Counted from the first letter of the stretch, positions 17,610 to 26,284 are shown. The stretch: DNA of 64,000 bases from Bacteroidota bacterium (GCA_026391835.1 JAPLDF010000016.1:1-64000); one strand, 5' to 3'. Numbers and translations are program-made. Notes: a model not told the origin generated them from the sequence alone.

Positions 17610-17621
17610 CGAACTAGAAAA

Positions 17622-19913
17622 TCAGCTGATGCCGGCATCCACAAAATACATGTCGATCTCACCTTTGTGTTTTGCCTGGACTTTGCCGCGATAGGTGCAC
17701 CTGAAATGGGGTTTTACCTTCTCATAGGTTTCGCCGCTGATGTTCACCTTGTTCGGCACACCGCTGTTTTCCATCCTTGATGCGGTGTTTACGGTGTCGC
17801 CCCAGATGTCATAGGCGAACTTCTTCAGTCCTACAATTCCCGCCACCACCGGCCCGGTATGAATACCGATGCGCAATTCAAAATAGGATTCCCCCAGGTT
17901 GCTTCTTTTCTCTTTTTGTGTAATCATAAATTCCTGGAAATCCATGGCAGCCCTTACCACATCCCAGGCATGGGTATCATTGGCAACCGGCAGCCCGCCG
18001 GCACACATGTAACTGTCGCCAATGATCTTGATTTTTTCAATGTTATACCGCGAAATGATGTGGTCAAATTCGGTGAAGTAGAAGTTTATTTCATCCACAA
18101 GTTTTTCTGCGCTCATGCGCTCGCTCGCCTGGGTAAAATCCTTGAAGTCGGTAAACATGACCGTGACTTCATCAAACCGCTTTGCTTTTGCCTTCCCCGT
18201 TGTTTTGAGTTCTTCTGCCGTTTCATGGGGCAGGATGTTCAGCAACAGGGTTTCCGACCGCTTTCTTGCTGCATCAAGCAACCTGTTCAGGCTTTTCTGT
18301 TTACGGAAATTCCAGTAGGCCAGGATAAAAATGATGAATAAGAAAACCACCCCGCCGGCCATCATGTTGCGCTCATTTTTTCCCTGCCTGATCTTTTCCC
18401 TGTCTTTTGCGGCAGCCTCCTCCTTTTGCGACCTCTCCCGTTTAACTGCCCCGGTCATGAGCTGGTCCTTTTTCGAAATGATGCTGATGCTGTCATTGAT
18501 CCGGAGATGCGCTGACGCATAAAACCATGCATTTTTATAATCGCCGGCTTCCTGGTATAATTTTTCAAGCTGACTGCAGGCAGTAAGCATGAATTCAAAT
18601 CTTCCAAATAAAACATCCGATTCGCCTATGGTATACGACCTGGTAAACTTTTCGACGGCTTCCTTTTTCCGGCCCTGCCGGATAAGAAACTGACCATACC
18701 GGTTATAAAAGTTTGACTGGTACAAATGCCGCTTCCCCGGCGCCGTCATCACCAGTTGTTCTGCTTTTTTAAAATAACGGAGGGCCGAATCAGGCTTTTT
18801 TTCAAATTCCGCAAAATAGGCACTGAGCCTGTAATACATTTCCGGATCGGTCGCGTATAAATTCAGGAATTCCCCCGGATAGATCTTCTTGTAGAGGCGA
18901 TAAAGTATATCAACCTGCTCCGATTTGAGGAGATGTGCGCGGTAAAGGGCAAATGCAAAATCCTTCATCCGGTTGTTCCGTGTACGAATTGTAAAATCAA
19001 TGATTTTTTTAACACTATCCTCATTTAAACTGTTGTTCTGGTAACGGAGGCTGACCAGGTGCAAATCGCATTGCGCCCACATGAGTGCCACTGAATCGAC
19101 GGGATGTTCCCCAAGGATGATCTTACCCTCCTTTTGTTTATAGTCGATCGCTTCGTCATACATCATGGCATCCCTGTAAAATGCTGAAAACTGGGAATAG
19201 CATTTCCTCAGCAGCAACGGGTCCATGGCTTCCCCGGCGATATTTACGGCATTAAGATAATTCCTGAAGGCGTCGATCTTCTGGTTCATAAATTCATAAC
19301 TGCTTCCGATATTGAGATAGCTTTGGGCAATCAGGTTTTTATTGTCAATGGTTTTGGCGATCATCAGTGCCTCATTGCTGACAGTAAGCGCATTTTTAAA
19401 ATCAAGTTTTGAGAGATGCAGCTTTGCAAGGTTCCTGTATACGCGCCATTGCATGGGCAAATTATGGGCGATCCTGTATTTTAACAACGCTTTGTTGGCA
19501 TAAACAACCGCCTTGTTATAAAAACGCTCATTGTCTGTCGATTCAGCATAACTGCAATAAGCGCTCAGCAGCAAACCCTGGCGATGGCTTCTCCTGGCAA
19601 GCGTAATGGCAGCTTCTGCAAGGCTGTCTGACTTCTCCTTATCCTCAATAAAGTCATTGTAGAAAAAGGCAAGCGCCGACAGGTATGTAACCCTGGCGCT
19701 GTCGTCCGTTGCATTTTCATACCTGTTCCACAAGGTGGTAATTGTATCGGGCAGATTTGACTGGGAGGTTAGCTGCAAAGGGATCCAAAGGAAAAAGAAA
19801 AGAAAAAGAAAGGTCAGCCCAGATAAAACAACTGGTGATTTTTTCCCGCAATGAATCATTCCCTGCACCGGTTGTCTCACCTCCATGACTTGATAAACTT
19901 TCTTAAAATGCAA
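17622..19913 (-). CDS. TPR sensor-type adenylate cyclase (class III)
   Basis: A 763-residue protein with an export helix near residues 30-48, a periplasmic TPR array (about 60-510), a membrane helix near 520-540 (GVVFLFIIFILAYW) and a cytosolic class III nucleotide cyclase domain (about 585-760). Metal-binding Asp residues are in MFTDFKDFT and IIGDSYM. The substrate-selecting positions are Lys (EKIKIIGDSY) and Asp (YDIWGDTVN), both of the adenylate rather than guanylate type. The transition-state Asn/Arg lie in NTASRME. It probably turns a periplasmic protein or ligand interaction into cyclic AMP. An internal Met at residue 10 or 19 could be the true start. No cAMP receptor gene is seen nearby. 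Confidence 0.88.
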   Translation of the reverse strand: MHFKKVYQVMEVRQPVQGMIHCGKKSPVVLSGLTFLFLFFFLWIPLQLTSQSNLPDTITTLWNRYENATDDSARVTYLSALAFFYNDFIEDKEKSDSLAEAAITLARRSHRQGLLLSAYCSYAESTDNERFYNKAVVYANKALLKYRIAHNLPMQWRVYRNLAKLHLSKLDFKNALTVSNEALMIAKTIDNKNLIAQSYLNIGSSYEFMNQKIDAFRNYLNAVNIAGEAMDPLLLRKCYSQFSAFYRDAMMYDEAIDYKQKEGKIILGEHPVDSVALMWAQCDLHLVSLRYQNNSLNEDSVKKIIDFTIRTRNNRMKDFAFALYRAHLLKSEQVDILYRLYKKIYPGEFLNLYATDPEMYYRLSAYFAEFEKKPDSALRYFKKAEQLVMTAPGKRHLYQSNFYNRYGQFLIRQGRKKEAVEKFTRSYTIGESDVLFGRFEFMLTACSQLEKLYQEAGDYKNAWFYASAHLRINDSISIISKKDQLMTGAVKRERSQKEEAAAKDREKIRQGKNERNMMAGGVVFLFIIFILAYWNFRKQKSLNRLLDAARKRSETLLLNILPHETAEELKTTGKAKAKRFDEVTVMFTDFKDFTQASERMSAEKLVDEINFYFTEFDHIISRYNIEKIKIIGDSYMCAGGLPVANDTHAWDVVRAAMDFQEFMITQKEKRSNLGESYFELRIGIHTGPVVAGIVGLKKFAYDIWGDTVNTASRMENSGVPNKVNISGETYEKVKPHFRCTYRGKVQAKHKGEIDMYFVDAGIS

Positions 19914-19980
19914 ATAAACATAAATTTAACTATATTTACGCGAATTTACTTATTATTGTTAACCCTGTAAATCAACCACA

Positions 19981-20433
19981 ATGAAAAACAAATTTATTTT
20001 TTTGGTGTTATCTTTTGCAGCAGGTGCAATCATCGGAGCCGCAATTGTTTGGATGTTATGTTGCAATTGTTGTTCATCGCGCTGCTCCGCACAAAAAGAC
20101 TCCAGCATTGCAGATTCAGCCGGAATGCGGATAATTACCGTTCAGGAGGCAAATACCTACTTCCATACCTATATGAACCACCCCGACAGTGCAATTCCAT
20201 TCAAGGCATTTTCAATTAATCTTGAACAATTCAATGCCATGAAACTCATTGCCAACGGCGACACAAGCGTTCACGGCTTCAGGGTATACATGGGAATGGA
20301 CAGTTTAACACCGGTGAGAATGGTAGTAGGTACCGGCAGTCCTGACAAAGTCAGACTTATCTATATGACTGAAGAGTCGGGTTCGGCTCCCTGCCCGTGG
20401 CTGTGTGACGTTACCAGCCCGATCATGAATTAA
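19981..20433 (+). CDS. Hypothetical Cys-rich membrane-anchored protein
   Basis: A 150-residue protein with an N-terminal membrane helix or signal (residues 6-26) followed at once by a Cys cluster (LCCNCCSSRC), and a second cysteine pair near the C-terminus (CPWLC). The soluble part is short and mixed. The cluster could be lipidated, bind metal or form disulphides; the sequence does not decide. No family was recognised. It is divergent from the cyclase gene with 67 bases between starts. Confidence 0.65.
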   Translation: MKNKFIFLVLSFAAGAIIGAAIVWMLCCNCCSSRCSAQKDSSIADSAGMRIITVQEANTYFHTYMNHPDSAIPFKAFSINLEQFNAMKLIANGDTSVHGFRVYMGMDSLTPVRMVVGTGSPDKVRLIYMTEESGSAPCPWLCDVTSPIMN

Positions 20434-20461
20434 CTGCCGGGTGTATTGATAATCCTGCACA

Positions 20462-21319
20462 TCAGCCGGCCAGATCGGCCCGGTCGATGAACATCACGGG
20501 AACCTGGCCGGGGTTGAACATCAGCCTTTCATTCCAATCTGAAAAACCATAGCCGGTGGCTCCCGATGCCGGCATGGTCATGGTCATGATCAGATCTGCG
20601 CTGCCGGCATTTGCGAAAGCAATCACCTGGCCCGAAAAATCGGATGCCGACGCTGCAGCATTCAGGGAGAACGGGATGTTATTCTCCCTGAAAATACCGG
20701 TCATTTGAGCGATGATCGCTTTTACATTGCTGTTCCCGCCAGGACTTGTTTCAACCGGCTGCAAAAGCCGGATTTCCGATTTGAACAACCTGCTCAACTG
20801 CAACACCCACTCTGCCAGGTGTTGTGAATCAGTGTCGCCGTTCACCGGCAGCACAATCCGACGGTATCCGGTATCAAAGGAGCGCTCCTGGACAACCATC
20901 ACCGGGCATGGGGTGTCAAGTACCACCCTCAGGGCATGGCTGCCGAACAAGTGCTGCAGCCCCTGCTTCCCATGGGTTCCCAAGACCATCATCCTTGGTT
21001 TAATTTCACGGACGGTGTTGTTGAATACTTTAAACAGGTTGCCCTCCCTGATCACTGTGTCGATGCTAACCGGGTATTGTTGTTCATACAGTTCCTTACA
21101 TTTCAACAAATCCAGGCGGGCAACCTCATATGCTGCATCCTCCTTATTATATATGGTGCCGGGCTTAATCCCATATACATGCAGCAGGCACACCCTGTAC
21201 TGAAAGAGCCGGGCAAGCTCAAGCCCGTGTACAATGGCATTTTCAGCAACCGTGGAGAAGTCGGTCGGAATAAGAATCACTTTGTTTGACCTTGTTGCCA
21301 TGTTTCTGTTGCCAGCCAT
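20462..21319 (-). CDS. Tandem universal stress protein
   Basis: A 285-residue cytosolic protein with two Usp domains. The first (about 12-145) begins VILIPTDFSTVAENAIVHGL and contains the ATP-binding signature GTHGKQGLQHLFGSHALRVV. The second (about 150-285) is degenerate and lacks a clear G-2x-G-9x-G loop. A second in-frame Met at residue 7 is a possible start. The gene lies 35 bases downstream of another tandem Usp on the same strand, so the two are probably co-transcribed. Confidence 0.9.
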   Translation of the reverse strand: MAGNRNMATRSNKVILIPTDFSTVAENAIVHGLELARLFQYRVCLLHVYGIKPGTIYNKEDAAYEVARLDLLKCKELYEQQYPVSIDTVIREGNLFKVFNNTVREIKPRMMVLGTHGKQGLQHLFGSHALRVVLDTPCPVMVVQERSFDTGYRRIVLPVNGDTDSQHLAEWVLQLSRLFKSEIRLLQPVETSPGGNSNVKAIIAQMTGIFRENNIPFSLNAAASASDFSGQVIAFANAGSADLIMTMTMPASGATGYGFSDWNERLMFNPGQVPVMFIDRADLAG

Positions 21320-21354
21320 TTAATTTTTGTTTAATACCCGGATTGGGGAAAGCG

Positions 21355-22167
21355 TCAGGCACCCGCTCCGCCACCGGCACACAGAACAGGCAGGTGGGCG
21401 TCATTCAACAGCATTGCCTCTTTATATGCTTTCGCCATATAGTAATACTCCTGTGAGGCAACAGACATCATCCACATGGTATCCGCCCCGATCGACCGGG
21501 CGTACCTGAGTGTTTGCCTGGCATACCCGGGAGAAAAATCAGTCTGCTCTTCCTTTATCCTGATCATGCGTACACCCCTTTCTTCAAATTTCCGGGTGGA
21601 TTCCTCGATGTTGGTCAACATCTGCAGGGGCCAGTCAAAACCCGGCTTGTGGATTGAATAGAGGTGCACTTCAACATCATAGATGCCTGCAAAAAGAAGC
21701 ACGGCATTAACTGCCTGATGAAAATTGTCGTGGCTGCCAACAGGAAGTACAATCCTGCTGAATGTTTCAACCAGCGGAGAGTCTTCCTGGACGACCAGCA
21801 CCGGAACAGGAACCCTCGCCACAAGTTTCAGGATGTCGGCCCCGAAAAGTTTCTGCCGGATACCGGTAGCGCCATGTGTCCCGATAACCATGAGGTCATA
21901 ATCCTTTTCACAGACAGTGTTCGCTATCATATCAAAAACACTTCCCTCTTTGATTAACACCTCACAGCTGATCCCGTTATTCTTGCTAATGCTTTCAGCT
22001 TCAGCTGTCAGCCTGTCCCTGGTCTCTTCCAGCGTCGCGGCATTATCGTCAATTACATGAAACAATGTTACAGATGCATCTGCCTTCATTGCAATGGCAA
22101 CAGCCTGCTTGATCGCCTGGATTGCAGCTTTGGTAAAATCAGTGGGAACGATAATTTTCTTTTTCAT
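21355..22167 (-). CDS. Tandem universal stress protein
   Basis: Two Usp domains in 270 residues. The start is set at the Met of MKKKIIVPTDFTKAAIQA, because the reading frame upstream to 22239 adds 24 residues with no family match. The first domain carries VIGTHGATGIRQKLFGADIL, the nucleotide-binding loop of ATP-binding Usps; the second is more divergent. The gene is the first of the two-gene usp cluster and is divergent from the small secreted protein at 22435. Confidence 0.92.
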   Translation of the reverse strand: MKKKIIVPTDFTKAAIQAIKQAVAIAMKADASVTLFHVIDDNAATLEETRDRLTAEAESISKNNGISCEVLIKEGSVFDMIANTVCEKDYDLMVIGTHGATGIRQKLFGADILKLVARVPVPVLVVQEDSPLVETFSRIVLPVGSHDNFHQAVNAVLLFAGIYDVEVHLYSIHKPGFDWPLQMLTNIEESTRKFEERGVRMIRIKEEQTDFSPGYARQTLRYARSIGADTMWMMSVASQEYYYMAKAYKEAMLLNDAHLPVLCAGGGAGA

Positions 22168-22276
22168 TGTATACGGATTGAGGCGTTTACATTTTTCAAA
22201 TTTAATAAATAATGATATATCAATGCATTCTCCTGACATTTTAATTGCCTTATTTTACAGGCATTCCGCGATATTC

Positions 22277-22396
22277 TGCGTAAATCTGCGCAGTGAGACC
22301 AGGGTTTTTCCGCAAGGATATTCCGTTGAAACACCCATGAATATCGGGCATTACGGCGCTTGATTCCACCCCTTGCGCCGTGGTAATTTTACATCA
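22277..22396 (+). promoter_or_regulatory. Promoter box A of the small secreted protein family
   Basis: Shares with the regions before 23821 and 34213 the block (A/G)GGCATTnC(A/G)GCGCTTGA (here 22346-22363) followed by exactly 20 bases and TAATTTTACATCA (22384-22396). TTGA-N20-TAATTTTA fits a Bacteroidota -33/-7 promoter. About 67 bases upstream of the -33 box lies TGCGTAAATCTGCGCA (22277-22292), an imperfect inverted repeat that is perfect at 23666. Confidence 0.7.
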
Positions 22397-22434
22397 CAAA
22401 ACAAACAACAACCAACCCTTAAAAAACCAAAGCC

Positions 22435-22869
22435 ATGAAAACAACAAAGATTTTCTCAGTTCTCAGTCTTGCACTGATTTTAACAGCGGTTACTTCAGTT
22501 TTTTCCGCACCCATTGACAATAAAAACAACCTGGTTTCCGCAACCCCTGTTATTCACTACCGCGTGAACATCACATTATCTGTTGACAAGCCGCTCTGCA
22601 ACCTGTGGCTGGTTAAAATTCTTGACGAGAACGGCAGAATGGTTGCTCCTGCCAAACCATATACCAACGGCATTACCAAATATGACTTTTACGAGCGCGG
22701 TCCGGCTTCGGGTACAAGGATTGCAGTTCTGGTCAAAAATCAGCATGGCGACCCTTATGTTTGCGCAACAGAACTCTTTACCACGCCGGTGGCCATATTT
22801 GGCAAATTTTTCAACGGGGAGACCTACAGGTTTGATCTCTATCCGACAACCCAAAATCCAAAACAGTAA
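22435..22869 (+). CDS. Small secreted protein, paralog 1 of 4
   Basis: A 144-residue protein with a signal peptide (residues 1-25) and a mature part of short strands. Four paralogs in this window share the core YDFYERGP (here residues 83-90) then G-x-RIA-x-L and a tail Y-(R/K)-F-x-L-(Y/F)-P-x-TQ. Two cysteines, Cys55 (CNLWLV) and Cys110 (VCATELF), match those of paralogs 2 and 3 and probably pair. The family is unknown to me; a small extracytoplasmic beta-sandwich is the best description. It has promoter box A and ends at a shared bidirectional terminator opposite the response regulator gene. Confidence 0.8.
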   Translation: MKTTKIFSVLSLALILTAVTSVFSAPIDNKNNLVSATPVIHYRVNITLSVDKPLCNLWLVKILDENGRMVAPAKPYTNGITKYDFYERGPASGTRIAVLVKNQHGDPYVCATELFTTPVAIFGKFFNGETYRFDLYPTTQNPKQ

Positions 22870-22901
22870 AGTTGGGTGATTCTCCTGCCGGTTAGCATGC
22901 G

Positions 22902-22936
22902 AAAAAACCGTCCCGGACACCGGGGCGGTTTTTTTT
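22902..22936. terminator. Bidirectional terminator
   Basis: A hairpin with arms AAAAAACCGTCCCGG and CCGGGGCGGTTTTTT around a 3-base loop, followed by T on both strands. It serves the small secreted gene (plus) and the response regulator (minus), whose stop codon overlaps its edge. Confidence 0.9.
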
Positions 22937-23576
22937 ACATGATAACCAGCTTGTTGCGCAGGGCGAAAATAACAAGGTTGATCACATTGGCAGAGCCGGT
23001 TTTCTGGAGCAGCTTGTTTCTGTAACCCTCTACCGTGCGTACACTGAGGAATAATTTATCAGCGATCTCATTGTTTGACAAACCCTTGCACAACAGCCGC
23101 AGCACCTCCATCTCCTTTTCTGTGAAGGTGATTTTTTCCACGGCATCGATCTGCCTGACCTTTTTCACCAGCAACCCCATGATCTCTTCCGAATAGTATT
23201 GCTGGCCCTCGGAAACGCGGTTGATGGCCTTTTCAAAATCAAGCAGCCCGGAGGTTTTTAATATAAACCCATACACCCCCTTCTCGACCATGGAATACAC
23301 ATACTCCTCTTCACCAAACATGCTGATCACCAATATCTTCAACGACGGATCGATCTTCAGCGCCTTTTCAGTGGCTTCCAGGCCATCCATCACCGGCATC
23401 TGGATATCCATCAGCACAATGTCAGGCGTGACTTTTTTAAGTTTTTCAAGGAATATCGCCCCGTTTTCAGCTTCACCAACAAGTTCCACATCCTCCATTT
23501 CGGCGATGACCCTTTTCAGCCCTTCCCTAAAAACAGCATGGTCCTCAACGATAAAAACCCTCTTTTTTGTTTTCAT
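22935..23576 (-). CDS. NarL/FixJ-type response regulator
   Basis: A 213-residue cytosolic regulator. The receiver domain (1-120) has the acidic pocket Glu11-Asp12, phospho-acceptor Asp57 (LMDIQMP), Ser85 and Lys107. The LuxR-type HTH (about 150-205) reads FTEKEMEVLRLLCKGLSNNE and KLFLSVRTVEGYRNKL. There is no kinase gene beside it. It is embedded between two paralogous small secreted protein genes and is divergent from the second, whose upstream region contains a perfect TGCGTA-N4-TACGCA repeat. The PAS histidine kinase at 32679, likewise divergent from a paralog, is the most likely partner (inference). Confidence 0.93.
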   Translation of the reverse strand: MKTKKRVFIVEDHAVFREGLKRVIAEMEDVELVGEAENGAIFLEKLKKVTPDIVLMDIQMPVMDGLEATEKALKIDPSLKILVISMFGEEEYVYSMVEKGVYGFILKTSGLLDFEKAINRVSEGQQYYSEEIMGLLVKKVRQIDAVEKITFTEKEMEVLRLLCKGLSNNEIADKLFLSVRTVEGYRNKLLQKTGSANVINLVIFALRNKLVIM

Positions 23577-23665
23577 CAGTTCGATTTTTTATGATTGCAT
23601 TTGCCGGCGAAAGGTACATCCAATTTTATTTTTTTACAACAATAACAAGCCTTTTCTTAATGTAT

Positions 23666-23784
23666 TGCGTAAATATACGCAGGACAATGTTGGGGTTATA
23701 CGCAGGGATAAACGTAAAAACCGTTGTAAAATCAGGCATTTCAGCGCTTGAATCGCCATGTCTCCCGGTTGTAATTTTACATCA
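23666..23784 (+). promoter_or_regulatory. Promoter box B with perfect inverted repeat
   Basis: TGCGTAAATATACGCA (23666-23681) is a perfect hexamer inverted repeat with a 4-base spacer, and TATACGCAG recurs at 23697-23705. Downstream, AGGCATTTCAGCGCTTGA (23734-23751) is followed by 20 bases and TAATTTTACATCA (23772-23784). The region separates the divergent response regulator and paralog 2 genes, so it may control both. The inverted repeat is a plausible site for the NarL-type regulator encoded next door. Confidence 0.72.
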
Positions 23785-23820
23785 TCAAACAAATAAACCC
23801 AACCTTAAAAAACCAACGCC

Positions 23821-24255
23821 ATGAAAACAACAAAAATTTTATCCATTCTCGGTTTCGCAATGATCCTTACAGCAGCAATTTCCGTTTCAGCCTTCGCCAT
23901 TGACAAAAAGAATGACCGTGTTTCCGTAACCCCGATGATCAACCATCATGTCAATGTAAATTTGTCACTCGAAAAACATCTGTGCAATGTATACCTGGTT
24001 GAAATCCTGGACGGGCAGGGACGTATGGTTGCGCCTGCAAAGACCTTCATACCGGGGGTTTCAAAGTATGATTTTTACGAACGGGGACCGGCCTCTGGCG
24101 CCAGGATTGCTGTACTTGTTCTTGCACCCGTGTACGGACATTTTTCCTGCGACACCGAATTGTTTACCAAACCGTTCATTTTAACCGGAAAGTTTTCAGC
24201 AGGCGAAACCTACCGTTACGACCTGTTTCCACAAACACAACCCAACAAGGAATAG
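23821..24255 (+). CDS. Small secreted protein, paralog 2 of 4
   Basis: A 144-residue close relative of the protein at 22435, with which it shares the signal peptide start MKTTKI, the cysteines at exactly positions 55 and 110, RMVAPAK at 68-74, YDFYERGPASG at 83-93 and an identical overall length. The two genes flank the response regulator gene, so one arose by duplication around it. The leader (AACCTTAAAAAACCAA) is also alike. The function is unknown. A strong bidirectional terminator follows. Confidence 0.8.
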   Translation: MKTTKILSILGFAMILTAAISVSAFAIDKKNDRVSVTPMINHHVNVNLSLEKHLCNVYLVEILDGQGRMVAPAKTFIPGVSKYDFYERGPASGARIAVLVLAPVYGHFSCDTELFTKPFILTGKFSAGETYRYDLFPQTQPNKE

Positions 24256-24310
24256 GCATGCGACCTTCCCCGGATCACAGTGCAACCGGGCTACATGTTG
24301 ATTGACTAAT

Positions 24311-24347
24311 AAAAGAAGAGTCCTGGAACCAGGACTCTTCTTTTTTC
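24311..24347. terminator. Bidirectional terminator
   Basis: Perfect 16-base arms, AAAAGAAGAGTCCTGG (24311-24326) and its complement (24329-24344), surround a 2-base AA interval and end in T on the plus strand and, reading leftward, on the minus strand. It separates the convergent paralog 2 and DUF6624 genes. Confidence 0.93.
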
Positions 24348-24354
24348 TGTTACC

Positions 24355-24963
24355 TTATTTTTTCCTTTCAAGAAAATTATCATTCATGATCCTGATGTAG
24401 TCTTCAATTGTTGACAACCCAACCTGTTTTCTCCGTTCGTTGAGTTTTTCCGGGTCGGCAACAGGGTCTGGTTTGTAGGACATTTGCAGTGAATCCAGGG
24501 TCATTTGTGTCCCGTACAACTGGAACTTCCCGCTATTCACTTTAACCCTGTCATAAAGGTAGGCATAATCTTTTAAGGAGGCATTGCCTTTATCGGCCTC
24601 TGCTTTCATTTTCACCAGCACGCTTTCCTGGAAATCAGGATGGAAATCGGCATGCTGGACCAACAACCAGAAATTATGGGAGCTTTGATCACCCACCTGA
24701 TCATACCCCGGGTAACCATATTTGTCAAAAAGGGGTTTTATGACCAGGTAGTTCAAACTATCCGTTTTACTGACATGCATCATGCAAATCTCAATGGTTA
24801 CGGTATCAATTTCATGTTTATAAACCCTGGAGGATAAATTTCTCCATTCCTGGTCTGCAACCTTCAGCGAGTCGATTAATTTTGACAAATCGGCGTTGAC
24901 CTGTCCAAAAAAAGGAAGTGCCTGAAACAGGAACAGAAAAACCAGAATAATGCGATGGTTCAT
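24355..24963 (-). CDS. Exported DUF6624 family protein
   Basis: A 202-residue protein with a signal peptide (1-20, FFGQ). The middle and C-terminal parts have the features of the DUF6624 family: WLLVQHADFHPDFQESVL, AYLYDRVKVNSGKFQLYGTQ and NERRKQVGLSTIEDY. Members are widespread in Bacteroidota and occur as lone exported proteins; the biochemical role is unknown. It ends at the bidirectional terminator and has no clear operon partner. Confidence 0.85.
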   Translation of the reverse strand: MNHRIILVFLFLFQALPFFGQVNADLSKLIDSLKVADQEWRNLSSRVYKHEIDTVTIEICMMHVSKTDSLNYLVIKPLFDKYGYPGYDQVGDQSSHNFWLLVQHADFHPDFQESVLVKMKAEADKGNASLKDYAYLYDRVKVNSGKFQLYGTQMTLDSLQMSYKPDPVADPEKLNERRKQVGLSTIEDYIRIMNDNFLERKK

Positions 24964-25010
24964 TTTTAACAGATTTTAGCGTTCAATGGTTTAACCTTCA
25001 ATGATTGTTT

Positions 25011-25724
25011 TTAAAATTTCCTGGCAATAAATGTCATTGTTTTTGCTTCATCCAATATTTCCAGGACTTCAAAGCCGGCCAATTTCAGGAAAAGCAAAAT
25101 TTCATCCTTCGTAAACGCACGTAAAGTAGTATAATCATCATATTCCGCCACTTCCCCATTCTCTTCAATCATATATTTCGCATACCAGTCATACGTCCAC
25201 CCGGTTTCAAGGTTCATTGTTAATTTACTGGTTCGTTGTATGCGTTTATTGTTGTGTTCTATAACCTGCTCGAAATCAGTTAAATTATTAAATATGCCGT
25301 TTGCCTCAAAAACGCCGAAAACAAATAACCCATTATTCTTAAGCGATTTGTAAACACCTGCCAATGTATCAATGATTCCCCTGTTTTCGGTCACGTATGA
25401 AATAGACCGTCCCGTAATTAATACGGCATCAAATTGCCCGGAAAAAGGCAAATTGCGCATGTCACATTGTACGAATGTGCCTGCCGGGACTTCAGTCCTT
25501 GCAATATCCAGCATTTCATTGAATAAATCCAGGCCAAGATAGTTGTACCCGTTTTTCAGAAACCTCCGTGCAAGCATCCCGGAGCCACAGCCTACCTCTA
25601 AAATCCGCGTACACCCATTCTTTTTTAATATTGAATCGTAGAAATCAAATTCTTCATCATAATTAAAGATGTGCTGGTACATCTCATGATAGATCTTCGC
25701 TAAACTGGAATAGAGCTGTGTCAT
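25011..25724 (-). CDS. Class I SAM-dependent methyltransferase
   Basis: A 237-residue Rossmann-fold methyltransferase. Motif I is ILEVGCGSGMLARRFL (about residues 41-56), the acidic ribose-binding residue follows in YLGLDLFNEML, and motif II-like CDMRNLPFSGQFDAVLI comes next. The substrate is not evident; the family includes many small-molecule methyltransferases. It is preceded by the truncated acetyltransferase gene on the same strand with 35 bases between, which suggests co-transcription. Confidence 0.88.
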   Translation of the reverse strand: MTQLYSSLAKIYHEMYQHIFNYDEEFDFYDSILKKNGCTRILEVGCGSGMLARRFLKNGYNYLGLDLFNEMLDIARTEVPAGTFVQCDMRNLPFSGQFDAVLITGRSISYVTENRGIIDTLAGVYKSLKNNGLFVFGVFEANGIFNNLTDFEQVIEHNNKRIQRTSKLTMNLETGWTYDWYAKYMIEENGEVAEYDDYTTLRAFTKDEILLFLKLAGFEVLEILDEAKTMTFIARKF

Positions 25725-25759
25725 TTATTTATTGTTATATGCCTGGCAACGTTGTTTCC

Positions 25760-26236
25760 TTACAAGTTTAACTGCGTTGGGAGAATATGTTTTTCCTTAA
25801 ATGGAAATTGGCTGTCAAATTTACTTAATTCGATGGCGTCGACGCAATATGATTCATCCTCGTAAAAATTCCCACAGATCCCTTTCAGCCCGTCTTTTTG
25901 CAATTCTTTTGCCATAAACGGTTCAAAATTCATCCCCTCTTTGGTTTGTATTCCAAATTCAATTGCATTCCTGAACCCAAACCGATGGTAATAGTCCGGG
26001 TTGCCAAAAAGGATTATGCCGGGATAGGCGGATTCTCCTGCTTTTTTAATGCAGTACTCCATTAACCTGGAACCATGACCTTTTCTTTGATAATCATTCA
26101 TGATGGAAAATGGTCCGGCGCATAAGACCAAATGCTCATCACAACCCGGTTTGTAAACATCCCAGAAAGCTTCCCTTGTCAACTGTTCGGTTTCTTTGAA
26201 GTCCTTCTGCATTGCTTGTCTGAAAATTATCTCCAT
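25760..26236 (-). CDS. GNAT acetyltransferase with an internal deletion
   Basis: A 158-residue GNAT-fold protein. The N-terminus (FRQAMQKDFKETEQLTREAF then YKPGCDEHLVL), the acetyl-CoA loop (YQRKGHGSRLMEYCI) and the C-terminus (LFGNPDYYHRFGFRNAIEFG) are typical of a YhbS-like family in which about 35-40 residues, covering the central strands before motif A, normally separate HLVL from the GPFS segment. Here they are joined directly (LVLCAGPFSIM). The acetyl-CoA-binding part is retained but the core sheet is incomplete, so the protein is likely non-functional or atypical. The deletion is in frame. Family length is from memory. Confidence 0.8.
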   Translation of the reverse strand: MEIIFRQAMQKDFKETEQLTREAFWDVYKPGCDEHLVLCAGPFSIMNDYQRKGHGSRLMEYCIKKAGESAYPGIILFGNPDYYHRFGFRNAIEFGIQTKEGMNFEPFMAKELQKDGLKGICGNFYEDESYCVDAIELSKFDSQFPFKEKHILPTQLNL

Positions 26237-26284
26237 ATTTCCTTGTATTGGTGACTGGTTAAAAATCTTATTTTAAAATCGGTT

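Noticed and set aside
22168-22239. N-terminal extension of the second universal stress protein
   Set aside because: The extra 24 residues have no Usp match, and the Met at 22167 begins the standard IIVPTDF strand.
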